The notes: generated by a model not told the origin, from the sequence alone. Shown: positions 17,655-27,097, counted from the first letter of the stretch. The stretch is DNA of 64,000 nucleotides from Halomonas salipaludis (GCF_002286975.1 NZ_NSKB01000010.1:1-64000), one strand, 5' to 3'. Made by a program: numbers and translations.

Positions 17655-18659
17655 TTACGCGTCGGGGCGGCCGGTGCTCTTGCGCACGATGAGCTGGGTG
17701 CTGAGTGTCTGACGCCTGACCACCGGCTCGCCGCGCATGAGTCCCAACAGCAGGCGCATCGCCTGCTGCCCGATCTCATTGCGCGGCTGGCTGATGGTGG
17801 TCAGTTCCGGCTCGCAATACTCGCTGAAGCCGATGTTGTCGAAGCCGACCACCGAGAGCTGCCCGGGCACCGCCAGGCCGAGTTGGCGCGCAGCCTTGAG
17901 CACCCCGATGGCCATCTCGTCACTGTGGCAGAAGATGGCGGTGGGTCGCGTCCGGCCAGGCTCGAGCAGCGCCAGGCCCTGCTGATAGCCAGAGCGAAAG
18001 CCGAAATCGCCCTCCACGATACGCGCCTCGGCAACCAGGCCATGGGCGGCCAGGGTGTCGTGATAGCCGCGAACCCGCTCCTTGCAGATCGGGTTGGCAG
18101 CGGGACCGCTGAGCGTGGCAATGCGTCGATGCCCCAGTGAGATCAGGTAGTCGATGGCGTGACAGGCAGCCTGGTGGTTATCGATGGCAACGGTGGGCAG
18201 GTCGATATCGGCAAAGAACTCACAGGCCATGACCAGCGGGAAGCTTGACTGCCCATCGGCCTGGCGGACAAGCACCATGGGCACCTCGGCGGTCAGCAGC
18301 AAGATACCGTCGGCCTGATTGGTCGGCAGCAGCTCGAAGTAAGCCTCCGCCCGTGCCGGGTCATGCTCGCAGTCACCGATCAGCACCTGATAGCCGGCCA
18401 GATGCGCAACCTCCTCCATGCCGTTGATGATCTCGGAAAAGAAGGGATTGGAGATGTCCGGCAGCAGCGCAACGATGGTCTTCGACTCGGCACGCCGCAG
18501 GTTGCGCGCCGCCACGTTGGGCGCATAGCCGACGTCGGCGATGGCCTGGGCGACCCGCTCACGGGTCGTATCACTCACCTTTTCGGGGGTGGCCAGGGCG
18601 CGGGATACCGTCGCCGTCGAGCAGCCCGCGACCCGGGCGACATCCTTGATGGTGGGCAT
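17655..18659 (-). CDS. LacI/GalR-family regulator of the divergent sugar operon
   Basis: Repressor of 334 residues from the ATG at 18659 (MPTIKDVARVAGCSTATVSRALATPEKVS, a textbook LacI helix-turn-helix). The hinge YAPNVAARNLRRAESKTIVALLPDISNPFF and the core ligand-binding segments (IFCHSDEMAIGVLKAA, LSVVGFDNIGFSEYCEPELTT) are intact. An ATG at 18698 would add 13 residues and cannot be excluded. It is divergent from the isomerase/dehydrogenase/ABC operon across a 389-bp gap with two related palindromes. It is therefore the likely repressor of that operon, responding to a sugar or its derivative. Confidence 0.88.
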   Translation of the reverse strand: MPTIKDVARVAGCSTATVSRALATPEKVSDTTRERVAQAIADVGYAPNVAARNLRRAESKTIVALLPDISNPFFSEIINGMEEVAHLAGYQVLIGDCEHDPARAEAYFELLPTNQADGILLLTAEVPMVLVRQADGQSSFPLVMACEFFADIDLPTVAIDNHQAACHAIDYLISLGHRRIATLSGPAANPICKERVRGYHDTLAAHGLVAEARIVEGDFGFRSGYQQGLALLEPGRTRPTAIFCHSDEMAIGVLKAARQLGLAVPGQLSVVGFDNIGFSEYCEPELTTISQPRNEIGQQAMRLLLGLMRGEPVVRRQTLSTQLIVRKSTGRPDA

Positions 18660-18767
18660 TGAGTGGTTTCGCTTGCCAGATACCTTGGCGCGTAGCATAT
18701 CGCGATTGTCCTGATGGAGGTAATGCCCTGCACGCTCGTCAGGGCCATGGCGTTTCTTTCGCTCGAA

Positions 18768-18781
18768 TGTAAAGCTTTACA
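18768..18781. promoter_or_regulatory. LacI-family operator 1
   Basis: TGTAAAGCTTTACA is a perfect 14-bp palindrome about 110 bp upstream of the regulator start. It shares the TGTAA-N4-TTACA frame with operator 2. Confidence 0.6.
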
Positions 18782-18984
18782 CTAGCATGACCATCAGCAC
18801 CACCCTCTTCGCGACATCGCCTCCCCCTGCTTCCTGCATGCCCATCGATGGATGAAACCAGTTTTTCACTCATACATTGGTCTAAAAAAAACAGCAGCTT
18901 GCGCACCACTAGCTGGCCAAAAAAGCGTGTACTTCCGGTGCATTACGGCTATTTCATCGCCTCCCCTGCTACTCCTGCTCTGGC

Positions 18985-19027
18985 TTGACCCTCTTAGCCG
19001 CCTCTGCTGACATGTAATCCATTACAT
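18985..19027 (+). promoter_or_regulatory. Promoter and LacI-family operator 2 for the sugar operon
   Basis: TTGACC at 18985-18990 and TGACAT at 19008-19013 are separated by 17 bp, a plausible sigma-70 pair. The palindrome ATGTAAT-CC-ATTACAT (19012-19027) begins at the -10 element, the right place for repression. Its TGTAA-N4-TTACA core matches operator 1. Confidence 0.55.
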
Positions 19028-19087
19028 CAATGCCGGGCTGGATGTCATTCACGCCCAGGCCACGCGATCCGAACCACGAGGTGCACG

Positions 19088-20143
19088 ATGAAGACCATCA
19101 AGGGGCCGGCACTCTTCCTTGCCCAGTATGTGGGCGACGAGTTTCCCTTCGACAGCCTGGCGCATCTCGCCCCCTGGGTGGCATCCCTCGGCTTCAAGGG
19201 GGTGCAGATCCCCACCTGGGACAAGCGGCTATTCGACCTCGAACAAGCGGCCGAGAGTCCTGAATACTGCCGCGAGGTCCAGGCACTGCTGGCCGAGCAT
19301 GGCCTGGAGATCACCGAGCTCTCGAGCCATCTGCAGGGGCAGCTGGTGGCGGTGCATCCGGTCTACGACAGCGTGTTCGACGGTTTTGCCCCCACCGAGT
19401 TGCACGGCGATCCCGTTGCACGCCAGGCCTGGGCGGTGCAGCAGCTCAAACTGGCGGCGCGCGCCAGCGCCAACCTGGGACTGAGTGCCCACGGCACCTT
19501 CTCCGGCTCACTGCTGTGGCCCTTCCTGTATCCCTGGCCACAGCGCCCCACCGGGCTGGTCGAGGAGGGCTTCGCCGAGCTGGCCAGGCGCTGGCGACCG
19601 ATCCTCGATGCCTTCGCTGACGCCGGCGTCGACCTGTGCTTCGAGATTCATCCCGGCGAGGACCTCCACGATGGCGCCACCTTCGAGCGCTTCCTCGAGG
19701 AGGTGGATCACCACCCGCGCTGCTGCATGCTCTACGACCCTTCCCATATGGTCCTGCAACAGCTCGACCACCTGGCTTTCCTCGACCGCTACCACCCGTG
19801 GATCCGCATGTTTCACGTCAAGGACGCCGAATTCCAGCCCTCCGCCAGCCAGGGCGTTTACGGCGGTTATGCCAACTGGATCGATCGTGCCGGGCGCTTC
19901 CGATCCCTGGGCGATGGCCAGGTCGACTTCAAGGGCATCTTCTCGAAGCTCGCCCAGTACGACTTCGACGGCTGGGCGGTGATCGAGTGGGAATGCGCCC
20001 TCAAGCATCCCGAACAGGGCGCCGCCGAGGGAGCACGCTTCGTCACCGACCACATCATCCGGGTCACCGAGCGTGCCTTCGACGACTTCGCCGATGCCGG
20101 CACCGACCGCCAGGCCAACCGCGTCCTGCTCGGACTCGACTGA
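19088..20143 (+). CDS. Sugar phosphate isomerase/epimerase family protein (xylose-isomerase-like TIM barrel)
   Basis: TIM-barrel protein of 351 residues. Metal-site stretches of the AP-endonuclease-2/xylose-isomerase-like family are visible: CFEIHPGEDLHDGATF (Glu, His), MLYDPSHMVLQ (Asp, His), FHVKDAEF and VIEWECALKHPEQGA (Glu near the C terminus). It heads an operon with a Gfo/Idh/MocA dehydrogenase and a CUT2 ABC importer, 32 bp ahead of the dehydrogenase. In related clusters such pairs oxidise and epimerise or cleave keto-sugars or polyols. The substrate here is unknown. Confidence 0.85.
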   Translation: MKTIKGPALFLAQYVGDEFPFDSLAHLAPWVASLGFKGVQIPTWDKRLFDLEQAAESPEYCREVQALLAEHGLEITELSSHLQGQLVAVHPVYDSVFDGFAPTELHGDPVARQAWAVQQLKLAARASANLGLSAHGTFSGSLLWPFLYPWPQRPTGLVEEGFAELARRWRPILDAFADAGVDLCFEIHPGEDLHDGATFERFLEEVDHHPRCCMLYDPSHMVLQQLDHLAFLDRYHPWIRMFHVKDAEFQPSASQGVYGGYANWIDRAGRFRSLGDGQVDFKGIFSKLAQYDFDGWAVIEWECALKHPEQGAAEGARFVTDHIIRVTERAFDDFADAGTDRQANRVLLGLD

Positions 20144-20174
20144 CCACCCACCAAGCACCCGCAAGGAGCCCGCC

Positions 20175-21335
20175 ATGACGCACGACTCAACGCGACCCCG
20201 CCTGCGCCTGGCCATGATCGGCGGCGGCCAGGGCGCCTTCATCGGCGGCGTCCACCGCATGGCCGCCCGCCTGGACGACCGCTTCGAACTGGTTGCCGGC
20301 GTCTTCTCGTCTCAGGCCGAGCGCAACCTGGCCACCGCGCATGAGCTGGGCGTCGACAAGACGCGCTGCTACGCCAACCACGAGGCACTGCTGGCCGGCG
20401 AGACGCCACGCGAGGATGGCGCCGAGGTCGTCGCCATCGTCACCCCCAACCACCTGCACTTTCCGGCAGCGCTGGCGACGCTGGAAGCTGGATTGCACGT
20501 GGTATGCGAGAAACCCATGACGCTGGGCGTCGCGGAAGCCGAGCGCCTGGCAAGGGCCGCCGCCGCCAGCCAGCGGCGTTTCGTGCTGACCCACAACTAT
20601 GCGGGCTACCCGCTGGTCCAGCATGCCCGTGCGCTGGTCGCTCGTGGCGAACTCGGGCGACTGCGCCATGTGCAGGTGGAGTACCTGCAGGAGTGGCTCA
20701 GCGAGGCACCAGACGCAGCCAACCGCCAAGCCGCCTGGCGGCTCGACCCCGCCCGTGCCGGGGCAGCCGGCTGCCTGGGCGATATCGGCGTTCACGCCTT
20801 CCAGCTGGCCCAGTTCATCAGCGGCCAGCGCGTCGACCAGGTCAGCGCTGAATTGAGCAGCGCGGTGCCTGACCGCGCGTTAGACGACAATGTCCAGGCG
20901 CTGCTACGTTTCGATGGCGGCGCCCGCGGCATGCTGTGGGCAAGCCAGACCGCGGCGGGCTTCGAAAATGCCCTGAGCATCCGCGTGATTGGCGAGCGGG
21001 GCAGCCTGCAGTGGGCCCAGGAGACGCCCAACGAGCTGTGGTTCAAGCCACTCAATGGCCCCAGCCAGCGCCTGACGCGCCGCGATGACGCCCTGAGCGC
21101 CGAGATCGGCCGCGGCGTGCGCCTGCCGGGCGGCCATCCGGAAGGCTATATCGAGGCCTTCGCCAATCTCTACCAGGCACTGGCCGACGATCTGGCGGCA
21201 GACGAACACTCGGCCTGGCTGCCGGGGATTGCCGATGGCGTCGACGGCATGCGCTTCATCAGCGCCGCGCTCGCCTCCAGCCAGGCAGCGGGCAGCTGGA
21301 CATCGCTGACGCAGAGGGGGGCCCCCGATGCGTGA
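20175..21335 (+). CDS. Gfo/Idh/MocA-family NAD(P)-dependent oxidoreductase
   Basis: Sugar dehydrogenase of 386 residues with a Rossmann nucleotide site (LAMIGGGQGAFIGGVHR), the VAIVTPNHLHFPAALATLEAGLHVVCEKPM segment with the conserved EKP Lys, and GDIGVHAFQLAQF with the catalytic Asp/His pair. AAGGAG precedes the ATG. The stop overlaps the ATPase start by eight bases, so it belongs to the transport operon. It likely oxidises a hydroxyl of the imported sugar or polyol, working with the isomerase upstream. Confidence 0.87.
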   Translation: MTHDSTRPRLRLAMIGGGQGAFIGGVHRMAARLDDRFELVAGVFSSQAERNLATAHELGVDKTRCYANHEALLAGETPREDGAEVVAIVTPNHLHFPAALATLEAGLHVVCEKPMTLGVAEAERLARAAAASQRRFVLTHNYAGYPLVQHARALVARGELGRLRHVQVEYLQEWLSEAPDAANRQAAWRLDPARAGAAGCLGDIGVHAFQLAQFISGQRVDQVSAELSSAVPDRALDDNVQALLRFDGGARGMLWASQTAAGFENALSIRVIGERGSLQWAQETPNELWFKPLNGPSQRLTRRDDALSAEIGRGVRLPGGHPEGYIEAFANLYQALADDLAADEHSAWLPGIADGVDGMRFISAALASSQAAGSWTSLTQRGAPDA

Positions 21336-22851
21336 GCCCATCCTGCGCCTCGAGGGCATCGGCAAGGCCTTCGGCCCGGTCCAGGTACTAGAGGACATCT
21401 CACTCTCCCTCGTCCCGGGCGAGGTGCTCGGCATCCTCGGCGAGAACGGCGCCGGCAAGTCGACCCTGCTCAAGATCGTCAGCGGCATCTACACCCCGAG
21501 CGCGGGCACCATTCACCTGGACAGCGAGGCACTCAGCGCCCTGGATCCGATCACGGCGCGCCGCCACGGCGTGGCGATGATCCCCCAGGAGTTCAATCTG
21601 GTCTCGACCCTGCGCGTCTACGAGAACGTCTTCCTCGGCCAGGAGCTGCGTCGCGGCGGGCTACTCGACCACGGCGCGATGCGCCAGCGTACCCGGGAGC
21701 TGCTGGCCTCTCTGGAGGTGGCGCTCGATCCCGACCTGCCCATCGAACGCCTCAGTGTCGCCGAGAAGCAGATGGTGGAAGTGGCTCGGGTGCTGGTCAA
21801 CGAGGCGCGTATCGTCATCCTCGACGAACCAACCACGGTGCTCACCGACCGCGAAGTGGCGGTGCTGTTCAAGGTGGTACGCACGCTGGTCGCCCGCGGC
21901 GTAGCGGTCATGTTCATCTCCCACAAGCTCAAGGAGGTCAAGGAACTCTGCGACCGGCTACTGATCCTGCGCGATGGCCAGCAGGTCGAGCTGTGCGAAG
22001 TGGGCGAGCTCAGCGAGGAGGACATGGCGCGCAAGATGGTCGGCCGCGAGCTGTCGCAGGTCTATCCCGACAAGCCCCCTGCCGCGGCGCATGAGGCCTC
22101 GCCGGCACTGCAGGTGCGCGGCCTGAGCCTCAAGGACGTGCTTTACGATATCGACCTGGAGGTCCACCGCGGCGAGGTGCTGGGTCTGGCCGGCCTGGTG
22201 GGGGCGGGTCGCACCGAGATCGCCGAGACGATCATGGGCCTGCGCCGCAGGGACGGCGGCGCGCTGCATATCGACGGCAAGGCAGTCGATATCCGCTCGC
22301 CCAACGAGGCACATGCCCACGGCCTGGCCTACCTCTCTGAAGACCGCCAGGGCAAGGGGCTGCAGCTCTCCTTCAATGTCATGCAGAACATCACTTCGCT
22401 GAGCCTGAAGCGTTATGTCCGCGGCCTTATCCGGCATGCTGCCGAACGTCGCCAGGCCGAACACTACCAGCAGCGGCTCTCGATCAAAGCCGCCAACCTG
22501 GGCGCCCCCGTCAGCAAGCTGAGTGGCGGCAACCAGCAGAAGGTCTACTTCTCCAAACTGCTCGATATCGAGCCGGACATCCTGCTCCTGGATGAGCCCA
22601 CCCGCGGCATCGATATCAGTGCCAAGCAGCAGATCTACCAACTGATCCGCGAGCTCACCGAGCAAGGCAAGGCGGTCATCGTGATCTCCTCCGAACTCGA
22701 GGAGATCATCGGCATGTCCGACCGCGTTCTGGTAGTCCGCGAAGGGCGCATCGCAGTCGAGCTGAACGGCGACGACATCAATGAAGAGCAGATCATGCTG
22801 TATGCCGCCGGCGCACGACAGCACGCCAATTGCGAACGAGTGGGGACGTAA
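21328..22851 (+). CDS. CUT2 sugar ABC transporter ATP-binding protein
   Basis: Tandem ATPase of 507 residues like RbsA or MglA. Domain 1 has GENGAGKST (about residue 36), LSVAEKQMVEVARVL and ILDEPTTVL. Domain 2 has the degenerate GLVGAGRTE, then [13 protein letters not shown] and [15 protein letters not shown]. It overlaps the dehydrogenase gene and sits one base before the permease start. It energises import of the operon's sugar. Confidence 0.9.
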   Translation: MREPILRLEGIGKAFGPVQVLEDISLSLVPGEVLGILGENGAGKSTLLKIVSGIYTPSAGTIHLDSEALSALDPITARRHGVAMIPQEFNLVSTLRVYENVFLGQELRRGGLLDHGAMRQRTRELLASLEVALDPDLPIERLSVAEKQMVEVARVLVNEARIVILDEPTTVLTDREVAVLFKVVRTLVARGVAVMFISHKLKEVKELCDRLLILRDGQQVELCEVGELSEEDMARKMVGRELSQVYPDKPPAAAHEASPALQVRGLSLKDVLYDIDLEVHRGEVLGLAGLVGAGRTEIAETIMGLRRRDGGALHIDGKAVDIRSPNEAHAHGLAYLSEDRQGKGLQLSFNVMQNITSLSLKRYVRGLIRHAAERRQAEHYQQRLSIKAANLGAPVSKLSGGNQQKVYFSKLLDIEPDILLLDEPTRGIDISAKQQIYQLIRELTEQGKAVIVISSELEEIIGMSDRVLVVREGRIAVELNGDDINEEQIMLYAAGARQHANCERVGT

Positions 22852-22852
22852 A

Positions 22853-23848
22853 ATGAACCAGTCACAGAATACCAAACCGGCGGCAGCGCTCGTCATCCAG
22901 GGCCTGCGCAAGATTCCGCTGAACGCCGCTATCCTGGCCCCCTTGGTGGCACTCATTCTGCTGTTTGCCGTGTCGTCGCTGGCCAGCGAGTACTTCCTCA
23001 ACACCCGCAACATCTCCAACGTGCTGCGTCAGGTCTCCTACACCGGGATCATCGCCATCGGCATGACCTTCGTGATCATCGCCGGCGGCATCGATCTCTC
23101 GGTGGGCTCGATGGTGGCGCTGGTCGGTGTGATCGTACTCTACGTGGTCAACGCCATCAGTGACCCCGTCCAGGCGGTGATCCTGGCGATGCTGGCAGCT
23201 ATCGTGGCCGGCTCGCTGTTCGGCCTCTTCAATGGCCTGATGGTCACGCGAGGACGCATTGCCGCCTTCGTGGTGACGCTGGCCAGCATGTCGATCTTCC
23301 GTTCGCTGGCGCTCTACTTCACCGATGCCGCCGAGGTCTCGACGCGCAACCCGATCTTTTCCAACGTCGGCGGCGGTTTCTTCCTGAGCATACCGATTCC
23401 GGTCTGGGTGTTCTTTGGCCTGGCCATCGTCGCCCACGTCCTGCTGTTCCATACCGCGTACGGTCGGCATGTCTGCGCCGTAGGCGCCAATCCGCAGGTG
23501 GCCCGTTACTCCGGCATCCGCGTCAAGCGCATCGTGCTCTCCACCTTCGTCATCGCCGGCCTCTGCGTTGGCCTGTCGGCGATCATGCTGACCTCACGCC
23601 TCAACTCGGTAAGCCCCAGCGACGCCGGCTACTTCTACGAGCTGGATGCCATCGCTGCGGTGGTCATCGGTGGCACCGCGCTATCCGGTGGGCGTGGCAC
23701 GGTATGGGGCACCGTCATCGGAGCGCTGATCCTCGGCATCATCAATAACATGCTCAACCTGACCGGGGTCTCGCCTTATCTGCAGGGACTGGTCAAGGGC
23801 GCGGTGATTCTGCTCGCGGTTCTGCTGCAGTACAAACGCGCCGCCTGA
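22853..23848 (+). CDS. CUT2 sugar ABC transporter permease (RbsC-like)
   Basis: Permease of 331 residues with about eight to ten membrane segments, starting near residue 26 (AAILAPLVALILLFAVSSLA). Family stretches IAGGIDLSVGSMVALVGV, GLFNGLMVTRGRIAAFVVTLASMSIFRSLAL and GGTALSGGRGTVWGTVIGALILGIINNMLNL are present. The ATG at 22853 follows GGGGACGTAAA. It should form a homodimeric channel with the adjacent ATPase and binding protein. Confidence 0.9.
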   Translation: MNQSQNTKPAAALVIQGLRKIPLNAAILAPLVALILLFAVSSLASEYFLNTRNISNVLRQVSYTGIIAIGMTFVIIAGGIDLSVGSMVALVGVIVLYVVNAISDPVQAVILAMLAAIVAGSLFGLFNGLMVTRGRIAAFVVTLASMSIFRSLALYFTDAAEVSTRNPIFSNVGGGFFLSIPIPVWVFFGLAIVAHVLLFHTAYGRHVCAVGANPQVARYSGIRVKRIVLSTFVIAGLCVGLSAIMLTSRLNSVSPSDAGYFYELDAIAAVVIGGTALSGGRGTVWGTVIGALILGIINNMLNLTGVSPYLQGLVKGAVILLAVLLQYKRAA

Positions 23849-23947
23849 TGCCATTTTCGGCCGCCGTGACCTCTTCGGGTGGCGGCCACTCCGGGCGTGG
23901 CCATCCCCCGCCCGCTTACGAACCACAACGAAACGGGAGCCACAATC

Positions 23948-24916
23948 ATGACCTTCTCACGCCTGATGAAGACTGCGGCACTGACTGCCGCCCTGACCGG
24001 CACCGCCGGCCTGGCCAGCGCCGACGACTATCATATCGGCGTCACGGTACCCTCGGCCGATCATGGCTGGACGGCGGGCCTGATGTGGTGGGCCCAGCAA
24101 GCCACCGATGAGCTGAGTGAAAAATATCCAGACGTCAGCTTCACCGTGCTTTCCGCCAATTCCGGCACCGCCCAGGTCTCCAACGTGGAGGACCTGATGA
24201 TCCGTAACCTGGATGCACTGGTGATACTGCCCTACAACCCGGCGACCCTGCAGTCGGTGATCTCGGAAGCCTACGAGGAGGGCATCTATACCGTCGTCGT
24301 GGATCGCGAACTGGAGATCCCGGCCCAGGACGTCTTCCTGGCCGGCGACAACCCCGGCCTTGGCGAGCAGGCCGCGCGCTATATCGCCGACGAGCTGGGT
24401 GGCGAGGGCAATATCCTGGTTCTGGAGGGGCCACCGATTCCGATCAACAGCCAGCGCGTTGACGCCTTCAACCGAGTCATGGGGGAGTACTCGGGGATCA
24501 ACATCCTGGCCTCCCAGAATACCGATTGGAATCCACAGCAGGCACTGAGCGTCACCGAGGATCTGCTCGGAAGCAATCCCCAGGTGGATGCCATCTGGGC
24601 CGGTGACGACGATGTGCTGGTCGCGGCACTGCAGGCCATCGAGGAAAACGAGCGGGACGATATCCAGCTCGTGGTGGGCGGGGGTGGCTCGCAGCGGGTC
24701 ATTGAGATGATTCGCGACGACCATCCCATGGTCAAGGGCACCGTCACCTATCCCCCCAATATGATTGCCTCGGCAATTGCCTTGGCCGTGCACGGCGTCA
24801 AGGGCGAACGCCTGGGGGACATGTATCACGGCATTCCGTCACGTGTGATCCTGGCCGCCGACCTGATCACCGCCGACAACGTCGAGGCGTTCTACGAACC
24901 CGACGCAGCCTACTGA
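23948..24916 (+). CDS. CUT2 sugar ABC transporter substrate-binding protein
   Basis: Periplasmic binding protein of 322 residues with a Sec signal (FSRLMKTAALTAALTGTAGLASA) and the type-1 sugar-binding fold (YHIGVTVPSADHGWTAGLMWWAQQA, LDALVILPYNPATLQ, VVVDRELEI, DAIWAGDDDVLVAALQA). GGGAGCC lies upstream of the ATG. It is the last gene of the operon and separated from the permease by 99 bp, which may allow extra expression. The two Trp in HGWTAGLMWW could stack on the sugar. Confidence 0.88.
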   Translation: MTFSRLMKTAALTAALTGTAGLASADDYHIGVTVPSADHGWTAGLMWWAQQATDELSEKYPDVSFTVLSANSGTAQVSNVEDLMIRNLDALVILPYNPATLQSVISEAYEEGIYTVVVDRELEIPAQDVFLAGDNPGLGEQAARYIADELGGEGNILVLEGPPIPINSQRVDAFNRVMGEYSGINILASQNTDWNPQQALSVTEDLLGSNPQVDAIWAGDDDVLVAALQAIEENERDDIQLVVGGGGSQRVIEMIRDDHPMVKGTVTYPPNMIASAIALAVHGVKGERLGDMYHGIPSRVILAADLITADNVEAFYEPDAAY

Positions 24917-24937
24917 TACAACGGCTTCCCCTGCACG

Positions 24938-24971
24938 ACGGCCGCGCCCCTTCGCCGGGGCGCGGCCGTTG
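24938..24971. terminator. Bidirectional terminator after the sugar operon
   Basis: A 13-bp perfect GC-rich stem (ACGGCCGCGCCCC and complement) with loop TTCGCC lies between the binding-protein gene (+) and the convergent reductase gene (-). Confidence 0.75.
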
Positions 24972-24984
24972 CGTGATACCGCCG

Positions 24985-25989
24985 TCACCCCTTCTCGCGA
25001 ATCCCCTGCCCCGGCAGCCGCTGGCGATCATGGCCGCGATCGAGGTCGAGCAGCGGCCCTTTGGGTACGATGCGGGTCGGATTGATGGTGTCGTGGCTGT
25101 AGTAGTAGTGGCGCTTGATATGGTCGAAGTCCACCGTTTCCTTGATGCCCGGCCACTGGTATAGCTCACGCAGGTAGTTCGACAGGTTCGGGTAGTCCTC
25201 GATGCGCTTGAGGTTGCACTTGAAGTGGCCGTGATAGACGGCATCGAAGCGCACCAGGGTGGTGAACAGCCGAATATCGGCTTCGGTCAGCCACTCGCCG
25301 GCCAGATAGCGATGTGCGGCGAGACGCGCTTCCATGCGATCCAGCGCCTCGAATAGCGCCACGACATGCTTGTCGTAGACCTTCTGGTCGGTGGCGAAGC
25401 CCGACTTGTAGACACCGTTGTTGATATGGTCGTAGACGTCGGCGTTGACCGCGTCGATGGTCTCGCGCAGATCCACCGGGTAGAAATCGAGACGATTGCC
25501 GGTCAGCTCATCGAAGGCACCGTTGAGCATGCGCAGCAGCTCGGCGGACTCATTGTTGACGATGCGGCCACCCTGTTTGTCCCACAGCGCCGGCACGGTA
25601 ACGCGGCCGGTGTAGTGCGGATCGGTGAGGGTATAGAGCTCGCGATGATAATCGACGCCGTTGATCGGGTCACCGCTGGCGCCCTCTCCACGGTGGTAGG
25701 TCCACCCCTGGTCGAGCATCAGCGGGCTGACGTGCGAGACGCCAACCAGTGCGTCCAGCCCCTTGAGCTTGCGCAGGATCAAGGTGCGATGCGCCCAGGG
25801 GCAGGCCAGCGACACATAAAGGTGGTAGCGATCCGCCTCGGCGGGCAATCCCGGCTGGCCAGCGGGGCCGGGACTACCGTCGGCCGTCACCCAGTCGCGC
25901 AGCTGGGCGGATTCACGCACGAATTCACCGCCATGCTTGTCGGTATCGTACCACTGGTCGTGCCATTTGCCGTCGATCAACAGGCCCAT
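24985..25989 (-). CDS. Glutathionyl-hydroquinone reductase (YqjG/ECM4-type glutathione transferase)
   Basis: Cytoplasmic Xi-class glutathione transferase of 334 residues. The catalytic Cys lies in LYVSLACPWAHRTLILRKLKGL. VPALWDKQGGRIVNNESAELLRML forms the glutathione site, and the C-terminal helical domain includes ADIRLFTTLVRFD. The family reduces glutathionyl-hydroquinones. The ATG at 25989 has GGAGGT five bases upstream; an ATG at 26025 gives 12 extra residues without a ribosome site. It is divergent in function from its neighbours and appears to be a single gene. Confidence 0.9.
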   Translation of the reverse strand: MGLLIDGKWHDQWYDTDKHGGEFVRESAQLRDWVTADGSPGPAGQPGLPAEADRYHLYVSLACPWAHRTLILRKLKGLDALVGVSHVSPLMLDQGWTYHRGEGASGDPINGVDYHRELYTLTDPHYTGRVTVPALWDKQGGRIVNNESAELLRMLNGAFDELTGNRLDFYPVDLRETIDAVNADVYDHINNGVYKSGFATDQKVYDKHVVALFEALDRMEARLAAHRYLAGEWLTEADIRLFTTLVRFDAVYHGHFKCNLKRIEDYPNLSNYLRELYQWPGIKETVDFDHIKRHYYYSHDTINPTRIVPKGPLLDLDRGHDRQRLPGQGIREKG

Positions 25990-26068
25990 CGGCCACCTCC
26001 GGATCATGAGAAGTCGAGTAGCCATAGCCTACCCCTCTCGACCCGGCGCTCAAGCGCAAGTTTTGCGC

Positions 26069-26989
26069 CTACTCATTCGATGGCGTCGAATCGACGACGC
26101 TCTCACAGCAGCTGGCAACGGCCTGGCTCAGGGCATCGGCCATGGCGTGGGCGGCGGGACCTGCGCGGTCACGATCGCGATAGATCAACTGCATCGGCAC
26201 CTCGCGAATACCGCCGGCGCTTAGCGGCAGCGGCACCAGGGTGCCGCGCTCCAGTGACGGCTGGATGCGGGTTTCCGGCACCCAGGCAAAGCCCAGGCCG
26301 CGCTCGAGCATGTCCACTGAAGTGTCGAGATGGCTCAGCGTCCAGCGCTGCTCGGCCTTGAGCCAGCCGGCATCCATCGACTGGCGCTGGGCCGAGTCGC
26401 GCACCACCAGTTGGCGATGCTGCTTGAGATCGCGCAGGTCCAAGGGCCGACCGAGCCGGTGCAGCGGATGGTCGGGGTGGGCCACGGCAATGAAGCGCAC
26501 CGTCACCAGCGGTTCGCCGAGAAATCCCTGGGCTGCCAGCCCCGAGGCCACCAGGTCCGCGCGGCCATCGTAGAGCATCTCGATGCCGCCATTGAGCACC
26601 GTCTCGTGAAGCTGTACGCGCACCCCGGGGTAGCGGGACGAAAAAGCATCCAGCGCTTGGGCTAGGGCATCCGGCGGGAATAGCTGGTCGATGGCCAACA
26701 CGATCTCCGCCTCGAGCCCTGCGGCCAGGCTTTCGGCCACCTCTTCGAGCGCCTCTGCGCTCTCGATCAGCTGACGGGCACGCCGCAACAGCAGCTCACC
26801 GGCCTCGGTCAGCCGCACTTGGCGGCCTACCGGTTCCAGCACCTTGACGCCGAGCTGCTCCTCGAGCTTGTGCACGGCATGATTGAGCGTAGAGGGGCTC
26901 TTGTGCACCGCCTCGGAGGCGCGCACGAAGCCGCCATGGTCGACCACGGCCGCCAGCATCTGCCACTGCGATAGGGTCACACGGGACAT
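26069..26989 (-). CDS. LysR-family regulator, probably of the adjacent pirin gene
   Basis: Regulator of 306 residues. The helix-turn-helix is at the extreme N terminus (LSQWQMLAAVVDHGGFVRASEAVHKSPSTLNHAVHKLEEQLG), followed by a substrate-binding-like effector domain (IVLAIDQLFPPDALAQAL, LGFAWVPE). The true start is the ATG at 26989 with AGGA upstream; the frame stays open further 5' only by reading antisense to the pirin gene. It is divergent from pirin with about 108 bp between starts, the usual LysR layout. The effector is unknown. Confidence 0.85.
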   Translation of the reverse strand: MSRVTLSQWQMLAAVVDHGGFVRASEAVHKSPSTLNHAVHKLEEQLGVKVLEPVGRQVRLTEAGELLLRRARQLIESAEALEEVAESLAAGLEAEIVLAIDQLFPPDALAQALDAFSSRYPGVRVQLHETVLNGGIEMLYDGRADLVASGLAAQGFLGEPLVTVRFIAVAHPDHPLHRLGRPLDLRDLKQHRQLVVRDSAQRQSMDAGWLKAEQRWTLSHLDTSVDMLERGLGFAWVPETRIQPSLERGTLVPLPLSAGGIREVPMQLIYRDRDRAGPAAHAMADALSQAVASCCESVVDSTPSNE

Positions 26990-27097
26990 TTCGAATTCCT
27001 CGAACAGTTGCAGCAAAACTATGCGCTTCTGATACCGCCTGTCCATCATCGATAATGACAGGCATAGGTACCAACCCTTTCTCCAAGGAGATACGCC

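Noticed and set aside
17371-17712. Open frames through the yaiI repeats
   Set aside because: They run in a shifted frame through repeated 3' ends, with no start signal and no family sequence; treated as repeat remnants.
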